Assembly: GCA_033065855.1 (NCBI GenBank)
Contig: JAVXUO010000983.1
Location: 1 to 64,000, forward strand
Source: Escallonia rubra
Lineage: Eukaryota > Streptophyta > Magnoliopsida > Escalloniales > Escalloniaceae
Length of the DNA: 64,000 bases
Direction of reading: 5' to 3'
Numbering within the stretch: position 1 is the first letter of the stretch; the number at the start of each line of letters is the position of its first letter. The position numbers were made by a program, and so were the translations under genes. Shown here piece by piece: positions 12,125 through 25,606 of the stretch. The notes under the pieces are model-generated. The model was not told where the DNA came from. It saw only the letters and a list, made by a program, of their open reading frames with translations, and made no database searches.

Positions 12125-12258
12125 TGTTACTTTTTTTTGGTTCTAGAAATGACGGGACCGTAAGACTCTAGGGGGATAAATCCAACAAGAAGCGACGAGT
12201 AGGAGACTCGAACTCATGTGATATGGATTGAGCCCCTGGGTTCCTCTGAACCAACTCC
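12125..12258 (-). mobile_element. Possible tRNA-derived SINE fragment
   Basis: Read on the minus strand, GTTGGTTCAGAGG resembles a pol III A box and GAGTTCGAGTCTCC, about 30 bases on, is a good B box. A short body and a T/A-rich tail follow. No flanking duplication was identified. It could also be a degraded tRNA relic. Confidence 0.4.
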
Positions 12259-15033
12259 TTATTGGTCTTCAAAATGAGAATTAGCTGATTTCGATGCATG
12301 TAAGATGAGTATCTGTCTCTTTGATTTAAATTGCTAAAGTTATCGCTAAGGAACTAAGGAGTACAATTGTGCGTAAAAGTGACTTTTGGCAATGGATCTC
12401 TTCTTGTAGCGTAAAATTGGTCTCGCAAGCAGACTTCCTGTGACAGTTATTGTCTGTTGAAGTCATCAAACGGGCAACATTTGTGTAACTACTTGTTGCT
12501 GTTGACCATTTTTCTCATATACCTAGAAATCACGTCAAGTTTCAATACTATTAGTTGGCTATATTTCTCAATTAATCAATATTCCGACCCGTAGCATGTG
12601 GATTAGAGTTCTATGGCAGCATTATCTCTCCTTCCCATTTATTATAATTTTTTTTTGAAAAAACATTCTTAATTTTTTTTTTATTTTTATGTCTAGGCTG
12701 CTCTACTATTTACGTAATCTGCCATCTAAATTAAAGATCGGTGGCAAGCATGTATTGGATAGTATCAATAGAATCATGACGGTTTTGAGATTAACCCCAA
12801 AAATAGTGTAATTTAGGAATGAATAATTTTGTGTATGCATTTTTCTCTATTTTTCAGTCACTCGATCTCATAGTATCTTTCATTGTAAGTTTCTCACAAC
12901 TACTTAATTAAATGTTGAGAGACGAACGATTTATCGATGACAACGAGACTTCACCTTAAACCGAAATCAAAACGGAGACACGGAGTAAAACTTGTTGCTA
13001 ACGATGGAGAGAAGGACAAACGTGAAGTTTCAAAGGCTTCTTGTCAGCAAGTAAATGGCTAAGTAAAATAAAGTGAACCCAGGAAAAACTTTGACAGGAG
13101 GGGTCACGGCCCCCCCACCCGGGCCATCCTCCTATTAAGATCTGTGGATGACTCTTCCTTTTGACATCACTTCCAATGATAATTATTGTGATGCGTTTCT
13201 CTAATCTGCATTCCAATTATTGCATCTAACAATACTTAATTCAATGGATTACCCAACACACATTGTTTGGCATTATTAGTTCAATGGATCCACACTTATT
13301 AGTTTGGCTTTATTAGTTCAATAATAATGACTTTCTTGAAGTAGTTTCAAGTAACTTTTCAGATGTACCAGGAAGTGGTCCAAGGTCTGAGTGGCCTACT
13401 GTACGTTCGGTCCAGACCTATAAACTCAGAACATGATCCTTGGTTAATGATTATTGCCAAGTTATTATCTGTTTGAAAAAAAATTAATTTGCTAATAAAG
13501 AACTTACCTAAAAATATTTATTCAGCTTAACACTCTCTTAAGTAACGAATAAACAAGGGACAATTTTAGGCGCACCATTCCCAAATGCACAAATATGAGA
13601 AACATATATATGAAGTCATGTCCAACAAAAAATAATCAAACTTCTAATCTTACACAACCAAGAATTCTGGCACGCTTTAAAATTACTATCTGTGTTAAAA
13701 AAACTTAAAACCGTTGAATAATAAAATCAATGCTTGACGGTTATTAACAAATCCATTATTGCCTTAGTTTTTTGACGCTAACATAATTCTGTAATGATAA
13801 GACGGCACCGTAAAGCAGCCTAATGATCTCCACTAAAAGGGGGCACAGTTTAAAGAAGAATTTTTGGACTAAACTTGTGAGAGTTGCCAAACGAAGCAAT
13901 AGTTATATTCGTTGCCAGGGATTGTTGGGTGGCTCCACAAAGGGAAGGGCATCCATGGCCATGGCGCATTCTGCAACAAAGTCACAAAGACACTATAACA
14001 CCACAAGCCCTTGCATCACCTTTTTCCCAACATTTGCTGACTATCAAGCTTTTCCCCAACTTTATTAGCAGTTGTTGTGAGGCCACAACTGCTAAAGTTC
14101 AGAAAGGAGAAGGGCACTGACTTGCTTCCAAAAGTTGTTCAGGTCGTCATCACAGTTTATCAAGGAACTCTTGTGAAGAATTTTACTGTGTACACTTTTA
14201 TTATGCATAGTTTTACGCAGTTTGTCATATCAAAAAGGGTGCTAGTAGGAATTCTCTATCTGTTCTTATGATTCCAGAGCGAAAACACTTTCTTTCGCTA
14301 GTCTTTTTGTTGCCTCTATTTTTCATCTTTGGAAACAACGATGGTATGATGTTCACGCTCTACCTTTCTACTATTGCGCTTCGCTAGTTCTATTGATAAT
14401 ACTTTCTTCGCTTTCGATGAGAAAAGAAGTGCCAAGTTACATTTAGAGTGTAAATAACACCACCCTTTTGAAAAGATGAAAATTAGAAAAGACAAAAACA
14501 ACTGGATTTTATAGACAAAAATAGTGAAAATTTCATACTTAGTTGAATAAGTTTTAGAAAACATGAAAGCAGAAAATGTTGTCCTGCTCATAACATTATT
14601 TTGTCAAATGACTGAGGGAATATCAAAAGGGAATTGGTATTTTTCAACACAGAATTGATGAATACTGCTTAGAAAAAAGAAGTTTAGTGTTTCCGAAAGA
14701 TAAAAATAACAATGACAAATAGATACAATTTTTCAAAACACTAAACTAAAAATGGGCAATGTTGTTGATACAGATTAACAACGTGAGATGGGCAACATGT
14801 GTTACATCAATATATATTAACAATGTAATCACATGGCTCAGATCCCTTACAAATACAAAAACTAATGCCCAAAACCAAATGTTTATGACTTTATGTAACC
14901 CATGACGTACATAAAATATTACCACCAAAACCATATATTGAACAACCAATACTTTGCTTTTGGTGAGGTTAGGTCTCATATTTCGATGAACACTCCAAGT
15001 CCTCTTTCATCATTTTCTCCCTAAAGCTCTTCA
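12259..15033. other. Upstream region of the first intact TBL gene, part of a segmental duplication
   Basis: Non-coding. From about 13400 on, scattered blocks match the upstream region of the second TBL gene (20690-22473) in the same order. Examples are the CAAAGTCACAAAGA stretch (13977 versus 21488) and CATTTGCTGACTAT followed by AAGCTTTT (about 14031 versus 21543). The open frames at 13823-14271 are not preserved in the other copy. Confidence 0.55.
14895..14940 (+). promoter_or_regulatory. Conserved TBL promoter block (ACGT element and TATA-like box)
   Basis: CCATGACGTACAT followed by ACCAAAACCATATATT lies about 100-135 bp before the ATG at 15034. The same block stands before the ATG at 22474 (22329-22375). 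TGACGT is a bZIP/TGA-type core and CATATATT a weak TATA-like box. Function is inferred from conservation between paralogues only. Confidence 0.4.
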
Positions 15034-17416
15034 ATGAAGTACCAAGCAGTTGACCAACTTTCCTTTTGGAAAAACCAAACTCCTTTACAGAGAACCCCAA
15101 GAATAGTTCTACTAGTAGTATTAACACTAGTCCTTCTCATTTTTATCCCTCTATATTACCCTTTCCTAAGTTATACATCTTTGCGTAAAACCAAATCTCC
15201 TGTAAAATCATTCCATTCAGAAAGTAATCACAACTGTGACATTTTTAGCGGCGAATGGATCCCAAATCCGGAGGCGCCGTATTATACGAACAAGACGTGT
15301 TGGGCGATCCACGAGCATCAGAATTGCATGAAGTATGGAAGACCAGACTCCGAATTCACAAAATGGAAGTGGAAGCCGGAAGGGTGTGAATTACCAGTTT
15401 TCGACCCTTATCAGTTCTTTGAAATTGTTAGAGGAAAGTCCTTGGCCTTTGTTGGAGACTCTGTTGGAAGAAACCAAATGCAGTCTTTGATATGCCTCTT
15501 ATCCAGGGTAAGTTTTCACCACCACCTTTGTATGTTGGGGGCTTGTTACGATTAGCATTTGACAAAATTGTCACTGAAATGCTATTTAGAATTTTCTATT
15601 GCTACAAACAAGCTCGTAGTTTGTCTTTGTTACTTTTTCTCAATAATGAGAAAAAACTTGAAAGAACCGAGCTATTCGACAGCTAAACTTTCAAATTCCC
15701 AGAAAAATCCGACAAGCAGAACCCTAGATGGCAAAATTCCAGTAACCGAAAGCATCACTAGTTCACGCTTTAACCCAGCAACATGGGGCATGTGGATCCT
15801 GTATGAATCAAGAAGGACCACCTTGCATGCCCTCTTAATTAGCGACGGTGGCTGAGGATTAAAATTGTCGCTCAAAAATAGCTTTAGAGGAAGTTGTGCA
15901 ACCAAACTTGTTTTTTGTCTTCTTCTCGTATTTATTTAGTCGTAATACCAGCTCTTGAAAGCCACTGCCAGCCAAACTACCAAAAAAAAAAAAGCCATTG
16001 CCAGCCGCCATGATAATTGAAATGAGTTCTCTATATATAGTATGCTCAGATGAAACATACTATAGTAGACTGTTCAGCATTGTCAAATCTGGTGACGTTC
16101 ATTTACAGAAAAGGCCGCAAAACCTTTGTTATTTAATGTCCTAAAAGATACTATAGTCCATGGTGGCCAAAAAAAGAGAGAGGTGTTAGCAGATCAAAAT
16201 TGTGTGGGAACGCAATGCATGTGCTCGACACCGAAAATTATGTAGCAGAGATGAAAATATACAAGTTGGATTATTAAAAGTTCTAAAATCAAGCTAAAAG
16301 TTGATGGCATTGCCAATTTGGTACCGTGTTTATTTAATAAGAATGTCTATTTTTACATCATGTTATGCTCTTTCATACCCTCATTCCTCGTTAAAAATTT
16401 AAGTTTTTATCGTAAATGCACTTTTTGACGACAAAATAACGATGTAAAGTGACATAATGAAAAATAGACGCTCCTTTATTTAATTCAGTTAGAGAAGGGG
16501 GGAGGGGGTGTTTCTGGGAGGTTCTCATATATCTTTTCATTAGAATCAATTTACGTGGTAATGCAGACATTCATGAAATATTTTTTTGGCAGTCACATGC
16601 ATGACAGCTAATAGAGGATTTTACACTGTTGTCTTGCATGCTTAGGTGGAATATCCTATAGATGCTTCATACACAACTGATGAACATTTCAAACGCTGGA
16701 AATACTCTACCTACAATTTTACCCTTGCAACATTTTGGACACCCTTTCTGGTGAAATTTAAAGAAGAAGACGCAGACGGTCCAAATCACAACGGCCTCTT
16801 CAACATCTACCTCGACGAATTCGACGAAAAATGGACAACCCAGATCAACGAATTCGACTACATCATCCTAAGCACGGGCCATTGGTTTTATCGTCCCACC
16901 ATGTACTACGAGAACCGACGTTTAGTCGGGTGTCATTTTTGTCAACAAGACGAGATCAAAAACTTGTCAATTGCTTACGGGTATCGAAGAGCATTCCGTA
17001 CCGCCTTTAGAGCAATAAACAGCCTGAAAAACTTTAAGGGCACAACATTTTTAAGGACTTTTTCCCCGAATCATTTTGAGAACGGCGGATGGAATAATGG
17101 CGGGGATTGTGTGCGAAGGAGGCCATTTAGGAGCAGCGAGACGGTTTTGGAGGGTGATAATTTGGAGCTGTACTTGACGCAAGTAGAGGAATTTAGGGTT
17201 GCAGAGAGGGAAGGGATGAAGAAGGAGTTAAAGTTCAGGTTACTTGATACAACGCAAGCCATGTTGATGAGGCCGGACGGTCACCCTAGTAAATATGGTC
17301 ATTGGCGAACCGAGGTTGTCCAAATGCCTAACGATTGTGTGCATTGGTGCTTGCCTGGGCCCATTGACACGTGGGCTGATTTCTTGCTTCAGATGCTCAA
17401 GACCGAAGGTACGTAG
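15034..17416 (+). CDS. TBL: TBL family O-acetyltransferase, copy A (414 aa)
   Basis: A two-exon TRICHOME BIREFRINGENCE-LIKE gene: exon 1 15034-15507, intron 15508-16645 (GT-AG, phase 0), exon 2 16646-17416. The 414-residue product fits the family length. Residues about 24-45 form one hydrophobic anchor near the N-terminus, as expected for a type II Golgi membrane protein. The TBL domain begins at [10 protein letters not shown] (68-77). The GDS block, [14 protein letters not shown], has GDS at 141-143, and the DCVHWCLPG block supplies Asp388 and His391; together these form the Ser-His-Asp set of the PC-esterase fold. Known relatives transfer acetyl groups to wall glycans. Sequence blocks such as [13 protein letters not shown] and [11 protein letters not shown] resemble the TBL19-22/TBL27 group, which acetylates xyloglucan, but I cannot assign the substrate. 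Closest to the copy at 22474. The intron shares blocks with that gene's longer intron. Confidence 0.9.
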
Positions 17417-18529
17417 GTGATCAGTTTAGCAAAATCTTAATTCATGTGAGAAAAAGGAGACAATCAAATCGCGAGCTCCTTTCTCCCCACCTTCTGTATT
17501 AATTACCTTTCTTTACATAGTAATTTCAGTAATTCTTTCCAGAAGAACACTGCAAAATGATGTATATCTGAGCTCTGTCCACCTTAATTTTGAATTTTTT
17601 TTACATTGATATCGAATTTTCTCACCTTGATTCATCATTCCCGACCTTGCCACTATATTTTTTCATCCCATTAGGGAAGTCCAAAGGCTTTTACCACGAA
17701 TTGTGTTGATTTTAAGGGTAAATGGTGTAGGTTTGCATCATGTGCTGTTTACTTTTCTTTCTAAGGTTGTTTTTGGTTTTTTGAAGCAAATTAGGAATTT
17801 AAAACATAATTTATAAACATTCGGAGATATAGTTCAAAAAGGAATGCTACAAATATGGTACCTAAACAATTAATGTCAGAGCAAATGTGACAATGACATA
17901 AACATATAGAATTTTGATACGATTGAGATGTTATATCCACTCCTTCAAAAAAGTCCAAACTTTGCTACAATCTCTTTTTGTAATGATCAATTATTGTACA
18001 AATTTAGAAATCTTCTTGAAAGAGTAAACACAAATGAAGAGTTGAGAGAATTGACGACTTGAAGCTTGTTGCCTCGCATTATAAAGCTCGCAATCAAATG
18101 CGCTATTTGATAATATGAAAGTCAATGAGGTTGAATAAAGACGATGATAATCTTTAGCACAAATATTTATCTAATGAATAGAGCCTTAGGTGTGTTATTT
18201 TTAAAGTTTCATGTAGGACCGCGACGGCCTAATAAACAAGCGTGACGACCGAACCGCATAAAAGCAACATGTATGGTTAATAGATGCCTAGTAAAATGTA
18301 TCTATACGGTAGAAAAGTCGAGTGAAAAAAATATGTGATACGGTGAGAAAGAAACCAGGTTTGTAACAAAAAAAACCTCGGTGATAATACGCCGCCAGTT
18401 TAATGCTGAGGCTAGCATAATGTTACATCATGAGTAATGCTCAATCGCACATGAATGGAACCACAAAGATCTTCAATATTGTAATACAGTAAAAAAATGA
18501 GGTAGGATTAAACCTCTTACAAAATGATA
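17417..18529. other. 3' flank of TBL copy A, no gene recognised
   Basis: AT-rich 3'UTR and spacer. Open frames here are short and without recognisable domains. Confidence 0.5.
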
Positions 18530-18841
18530 CTCCCTCTGTCCCTAAATGCTAGATCATATTTGATTCGCACGCTTATTTAGGATATGATTTATTTTTTATG
18601 AGTTTTTTTAATTTTATCCTAAGAGAGAGATTGAGCAGGAGAGAAGAAAGTGAGTCAGGAGAGAGAAAGTGGGTTGGTGGAGAATTAAATATGAAGAGAA
18701 AAAATAAAATAAAATAAGTGTAAAAAGAGTAAAAACAATTGAAAGAACACCAACAAAATCTTGCATAATTTGGAAAGTGATATTTTTTTTTGGGATAGCC
18801 AAAAATATATATGATCAATTTTTTTTTTGGGACGGAGGGAG
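18530..18841. mobile_element. Stowaway MITE
   Basis: It starts CTCCCTCTGTCCCTAAA and ends TTTGGGACGGAGGGAG, the typical Stowaway (Tc1/mariner) inverted ends, with the TA target duplication on both sides (18528-18529 and 18842-18843). 312 bp, AT-rich, no coding capacity. Confidence 0.9.
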
Positions 18842-19639
18842 TAATATATTGAGAATACAAATGCCTCCTGTGATGACATTTTCATCGTCACAACACCCAA
18901 ATCTGGAGATAACAAACTCGTCGTCCAACAGGATCTCGGATGAGTTATGGTTTGAAGGATAAAATGCAAAAACTATCAAGGTTTGATCACCTTGGCCAAC
19001 CTTGAATACTCGAAAACACTTTGAAAAATTTAGTCACTCGGGAACTTGAACAAACTGAGGTAAAAGGAAGTCTTGGTCTTCAAAGTAAACTCGGAGCATA
19101 TCAATCAGGGTTGCTTAACACAGAGGATAACATTTGCCTCTACGTAGACCACATACGAACACAAAAAGCATGATGATGACACAGTATCCATATAACTCTA
19201 TACAACACCGCAACCAATCTCAAAGCTTATTGCATAGTTTCAAATCATCAGAATTGTTTTGTCTTTTTATTCCACTCCCTAGAACAGTTGAAAGGCCCTA
19301 GTCTCCATACCCCATTACTAAAACACCTTGTGTACCACTACCGTTTCACGTTTAGGATAGCCTCAAATTAGTTTACAATGTTGAAGAGATATATGGCCAG
19401 TATGAGTTGGTTCAGGAATGATTGCTCAAATCTGTAGTGTCTCGGTTGACCTAAACATAAGTTTTCGTTGGCCGAAACATTTAAGGATGTAGTTGTTGAT
19501 GTTTCGATTCATGGTGCCGAGTCCAAAGTAATTCTCTAGCAAGGGTATAAGTTGACTTGAACATAGTATTTTGGCGAAAAACACTCTTGCCTTAACTTTT
19601 TGGATTTCAACGCCAAACACTAGTTGCTTTTTTCCGTCA

Positions 19640-19852
19640 TGGAATGAGGATTTCGTGATGTAGTAGTGGAAGGTGATTTGGTCTCTGTCATCAACGCTGT
19701 CAAAAGCATTGGGAAAGATACAAGGCTGGTCCTGATTGAGGATGCGAAGAAAATGTTAGCCTGCTTTCGATCTGGCAAAACTGTGTGGGCCGAAAAGACT
19801 GGAAACCATGTTGCACGTAGACGAGCAAAACATGCTCGCGATATAGTGTAAT
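19640..19852 (+). pseudogene. Retroelement RNase H-like (RVT_3) fragment
   Basis: The frame reads VVEGDLVSVINAVKS, then IEDAKKMLACF, then HVARRRAKHA. This matches the pattern of the RNase H-like domain found at the end of plant non-LTR reverse transcriptases and related host-like genes (EGDS..VINA..., I.ED...LL..F, N..AH.LA). Only this piece is present and no reverse transcriptase lies next to it, so it is a relic. Identification is by motif memory. Confidence 0.5.
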
Positions 19853-20497
19853 TTGGATGGAGAAAGCACCTGATTTTATAATACCGGCGATCCTCAAAGA
19901 TGTAACCGACTTTGAACAAATAAAATCACATTTACATTAAAAAAAGTTAAAAAGTAAAAACTCAACTCATATGCAGTGTTTTAACTTGTACTCGATCCTA
20001 ATACTACAAGGCCCGTGTTCATATCTTGGAAGCAGTTAATTAAGCAAATTTGATTTGAAGTGCATGTGCAATTTGTGGGCGTTTCTTGTAGAGCAATTTG
20101 TGCTCATTATTTTGCTTCTTCTGTCATGCTAATAGCAATTTGGGAGGTACGTTTTCGGACATGTTTTTATCAAATCTGAAATCTTCGGCGGAAGAAAAAT
20201 CATGGTGTCGCTGTTATTGCTACGCGGTAGTTAACGTGAATGTAGCGTTGGCGTGGCGCTACTATCTTAGCATGCAGGTTATGATGGAACATATGCACCC
20301 TTTGTTCAAGGTTGAACCATCTTAATTTTGGGACAAATTTCACATTTAATCGTGCTATAATAATTTTTAAAAAAATAGAGAGATGCTATTCCCACGTCTT
20401 GTATATATTTTTATCCCTATTGTTACTAAAAATGCATTTTTGTGATTTTTGTTATGCTTTCAACGACATATGAGAGAGAGAATAACATATTACCGTA

Positions 20498-20607
20498 CAC
20501 GGGATAAAAGTTTTACACTCGTGCTAATGAGCTTTGAACATCTTACTGGATTCACGGGATAAAAGTTTTACACTCGTACGAAGGAGCTTTGAATAGCTTA
20601 CTGGATT
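20498..20607. repeat. Two direct copies of a 55-bp unit
   Basis: CACGGGATAAAAGTTTTACA starts at 20498 and again at 20553, each copy ending CTTACTGGATT, with a few differences inside. Confidence 0.85.
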
Positions 20608-20689
20608 CTAATGTGGGAAGTACCACCAGATCTCATGGATTCAAGAAATAAGATTGCATCGCAACTTGATTTGTTGAAACCAAAGTACT

Positions 20690-22473
20690 ACTTCTAACTA
20701 AGTTTACCTTTTCAACTAATGCTGATAATGATCTCTGGTTAATGGTTACCACCTAGTCCTTTGCCTTTCATTTATCGATGCGGTTCATGTGTCGCTCGCA
20801 ACCATTGTAAGTCGCTGAATGTCTCCTTTTAGCATAATCTTGTAGTGATAATGCAACCAGCAGAAACCGGGTTGCACCATAAAAGAGCCTAATGACCTTC
20901 ATTGACCAAAAATGCCACTGTTCTAGAAAGAGTTTTTTTTTGGCTGAGTACATGTGCTATGACCATTTTAAACATATTGTTACATTACTTTGATAAAAGT
21001 CAAAATCTTTTTGATAATAAGACTAACTTTGGATTAAGCTATTCATGGTTAAACATAATAAGTTAGTAATTACTCAGATATAAGACCTAGATATAGACCC
21101 GTGATACCATTGCCTCTTTTTTTTTTTTTGTCACGATATTGCATAGAATTCTTACCATTCTACCAGCAAGAAAAGGAGAAATTTAAATTGCCGCCCAGGT
21201 GGCAGAAAGCCTACAACCCCACCCCCTCACACAGCGGCAAGTGATAGTCGCTAAATTTATTTAATGACTTTCAAGTACAGATTTTTTTTAAAAAGTATTG
21301 TTGACAGATTTTTTTCAAAAAAAATTATGTATATAGAAATACCACAATTAATACTTACCACGGGGATGCCCCAACAAGATATTTGCAAAAGAAACACTTC
21401 TCAGAAACGCCACCTTAAACTTAAAGTTAGACCGTGGATTAGTGGGTGGATTTAGGCATCTCATGTGGGCCAGTGGCAATCTGCATCAAAGTCACAAAGA
21501 TCATTAACCTTTTAACCAAAGCGCTATGTTTAACTTTTCTGACATTTGCTGACTATTAAGCTTTTGCTAGACAGTGGCACTTTTTTATTAGAATAAATAA
21601 ATGCCTAGCAGTTGGTGTGAGGCATCTCTCAAGTGGTCGTCTCTTTTAATTGGTAAAGAAATCACGATTGAAATACTTTATATTTGTTGGACTACTAAAA
21701 TCCCCCAAAAAGTTATTTCGCTTTATTATTAATTAAAGTGCTGATCAAAGCCGAAGCAAATTTTTTTTTTTGTATAGAAATATATGATTAAAATCATGCC
21801 TTAAATTTTCTAAAACTTAGTACAATAGAGATAAGTGCATAGTTTGGGTTTTAGTCCAGATTGTTTCACCATGGAATTATGATGGAACTTCAAATGATGA
21901 TCATTGACACGGATAATGGCCCCATATTTGTGTATCGAAAGAATAATTTCCTCATTGTAATTCAAGTATTTAAGAAACATACTCTAACAACATCGTCAAC
22001 TTCAAGACGGATATAAGTATTGATTTATAAGCCTATTGATATTTGAGTATCCTTTTACATGCATCTTCACGTAGTATTAATATTTAGTTACAAAAACATA
22101 TGTTAAACGAACAAAAAAGGGTATAAATGTAGTGCAAAAAAGTCTAGAAATAAGTACCTTTGGCAATCTTAGGTATCCATTGCTCTAAATTTCAATTTTC
22201 ATATTTGAAGGATAATTGTGTGTATCATTAGTTTATAGTACGTCAAGATCTAGCAATAATGAAGCCACATGATACACATCTCTCGCGTATAAGAAAAAAC
22301 AAAGCTAGGACCAAATTTTCATGTAACCCCATGACGTGCATATCTTATAAAATATTAACACCAAAACCATATATTATACACTCCACCACCTTGTTTTTTG
22401 GGGAGGGCAAGGTCTCATCTTTCCATGAGCCCTCAATATCCTCTCTCATCATATTCTACCTTAAATCTCTTCA
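20690..22473. other. Upstream region of TBL copy B
   Basis: Diverged duplicate of the region upstream of copy A, including the conserved promoter block at 22329-22375 (ATGACGTGCAT, then ACCAAAACCATATATT). The open frames inside are not kept in the other copy. Confidence 0.5.
22329..22375 (+). promoter_or_regulatory. Conserved TBL promoter block, copy B
   Basis: The same TGACGT core and CATATATT box as before copy A, about 100-145 bp upstream of the ATG at 22474. In this copy the ACGT core reads TGACGTGCA. Confidence 0.4.
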
Positions 22474-25400
22474 ATGAAGCACCAAGCCACTGATCAATTT
22501 GGGAAGAACCAAGCTACCTCACAAAGAACTTCAAGAATAATCCTACTAGGAGTTCTAACACTACTCCTCCTCACTGTCATCCCTCTATTCTACCCAGTGC
22601 TACGTTACCCATCTCTGATTAAAGCTGATTCTTCCGAATCAACATCATCCCCTTCATCACCAAGTCATCCTCATGACGAAGACTTCATAAAGGTAGCGGA
22701 AAACAACTACAAGTGTGACATATTTAGCGGCGAATGGGTGCCGAATCCGGAGGCGCCGTACTACACGAACACAACGTGTTGGGCGATACACGAGCACCAG
22801 AACTGCATGAAGTATGGAAGACCAGACTCCGAGTTCATGAAGTGGAAGTGGAAGCCCGACGGGTGCGAGTTACCCGTTTTCAACCCGTATCAGTTCCTGG
22901 AAATTGTCAGGGGGAAGTCCTTGGCCTTCGTTGGAGATTCTGTGGGGAGAAACCAAATGCAGTCTTTGATATGCCTCTTATCCAGGGTACGTTAGTCTCC
23001 ACCACAATAATCTTTCTTTGTTCGTTTGGGCTGTGTGGAATGCTAGCCATGGAATGCATGCTTAATTCCTTCCCCTCCCCTAAAATGTGACCATATTTTT
23101 TTGTTTGACCTGGGCTATTTGCACTTCATAATATGCTAATTCGCTCCTTTATTTCTGGCTAAAAGATCACCACTTGTCGATATAGCATATTTTGATAATA
23201 ACACAAGGGTGAAAAATCGTAGAAGAGGAAATATAATTTTATCCCTCATTTTTTTTTCTCAGTTCTAGTTTCCTTCTTTTAATGTTGGTCTAGTTGTATG
23301 CCCAATAGAACCCTTCCACCGGAACAGCAAATGTATATGGAAAAACTATAAAAAGTGTTCTGCTAGGATGTTAAAACTTTTTATCAGCTAAACCAGCTAA
23401 CGATTGAACAGATCGACCATAGGAAGCTTTGCGTCGCTGAGAAAGTAGGGAAGCGATCTTATCCATTCCAACTTTCTCGTGTTATTGTCACTTTTAGCAA
23501 CAAGGTCCATCTTTGGTGACAAATATTGTTGTGAATAAATTATTTTTCTCTTTACAAAAACTTAGATCATCTAAAATTCATAAAGTCGTCCTATCAGAGC
23601 TGAAATTCCGGGAATTAGGTGAAACACAGCGTTAGGTGACCCGAAGTCAACATACAATTCAAGGCTTAGGTAAAATATGACAAGGACATAAATAGACATG
23701 TCTTGCTAATAGTAAATTTGTACTGCTTTAGCACATACGAACGTGGGAGGAACGTCGATGCATAGTTGGCCATGGTTGAAACTTGAACCATGATTGGCGC
23801 TACTCTAGTCGAAGTCACTGGTTATTTTCTGGGGAGTGCAGCCGGAGCGAGAAAGCGAGCGCCGGTATAATCGCTAGATATTTTATAGTGAGCGCTTTAA
23901 ATAGGCGATAAGCAAAATAGAGAGCAGAAATAAAGATGGTATATATGTATTTAGTAACTAGAAGGTTGAATGAAGTCTTGTCAAACACGAGGCGATGGCC
24001 TAGTTATTAGTGCCAAATTATCATGTTATCACATAATAGAAAACAAAATCATTTCTAGAGATCTAAACTGGTTTCAACAAATATACGATTCGGCATAATG
24101 AAAGATCATTTCTTCTAGATATAGCAAAAAGAAAAACTATTCCTCATTTCTGAATCGGTGTATGGATCATTATGATTGATATAAAAACTTCTTTTTTTAA
24201 AAAAAAAAATTAAAATCAATCCCAAACGAGTTCTAAAAACATTAAAAGTCTTTGCTAAATACCACTGTTCTTTTCCATTTTAATGGCAAACGGAAGGCGC
24301 ATGAGGTAATTTGAACAAAGACATTTGGACAGCTAGCAGGGCACTTGGACCGAAGTGTGGAAAGTCGGAAACAGATGGGGAGGACCATGTTACTAGAGAG
24401 AACCAGCACTTTTGTGATGATCACTTTTGTTTTCTTGTTTCTGTTCTCTTCTCACAAATTATATGTGTCCCCAGACCCCAATCCCAGCTCTTGACAGCCG
24501 TTGCCAGCCGCCCTGAAAAGTTGAACCAAGTGCAGCAAACTAGCAAAACCATTCAATTATTTTAAACAAACCAATAATTGTGAAACTACAATTAACACAG
24601 AACAGACTCCCATTTTCGTTATCAACTGGTCAATTTGGTGAGGCTGGTTCACTGAAGCATGGTGTAAGAAAAACGTATTGATTTTCTTTAAACAGCCTTC
24701 CCAGGTTGTTTAATTGCTTATCCATAACCCCAGAAGAAAATAATAATACATGAGATTCATAGGGGAACACAACGCATGTGCCAATAGCACCGAATAACAT
24801 GTAACATAATAGAAAAGATGTATGGCGCCAGCTTTTGGGATATTTCAGATGGGTTTCAAATATGTTCAGCTTTTTTTGGCCTAAAGTAGTAGGTAGGCAG
24901 GGTTGGTGAGTATATCATGAAATGGAATCCAAAAACCCAAATTTTTTCTAAACCACACCAGGGCCATACGTCTATCTTTTTGTAGATTAGGTACATGACC
25001 AGGGACACGTATTGTTTATCCACTACGTGCAAATACAGACACTGTATACTGTCCTTGGCAATAATGCTTGGTGGCCTCGAAGAGAATATTTAGCAGGCAC
25101 ATCGCGATCGGGACTAAGGACAAAGGAACCTGTCCTTACATGCATCAGTCAGTTGAATGACTCCACACAGAAAATATTCGCCACCACATGATGGTACATA
25201 ACCAGTTGAAGAGATTCCGAAACCGTAGAGATTAAAGTTTTCTCAGCTCTACCAAGTGTAGTTTATCGATTTTACCATGCTATCTTCAAAACCCGCAATA
25301 TGATTAATTACTTTTCCCACGCAGCGTCTCATAAGCATGTTCAGGTCACGGAGAAATTAAGTTTAATCTCCATTGCCGTACCTTGAATTGTTTGGGGCGC

Positions 25401-25575
25401 ACCCTTTTTTTTTCTTTCCATTTCTATTATGATTAACGGTAAATCTAGGACAGTTGTACAATTTATTGCTTGTTTCCAGAAAACCATGCTATCTTCAAAA
25501 AAAAAAATATGATGTGAGGTCCATGCATGTTCAGGTCATAGAATTTGTGACGCTGCCACTGTACTTTTAGTTTTC

Positions 25576-25606
<31 letters not shown>

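Larger units (their letters stand above)
18842..20690. other. Spacer between TBL copies A and B
   Basis: Non-coding apart from the retroelement RNase H relic at 19640-19852 and the short tandem repeat at 20498-20607. No gene recognised. Confidence 0.5.

Noticed and set aside
12201-12255. Possible functional tRNA gene on the minus strand
   Set aside because: A and B box-like motifs are present but no cloverleaf or acceptor stem can be drawn; kept only as a SINE candidate.
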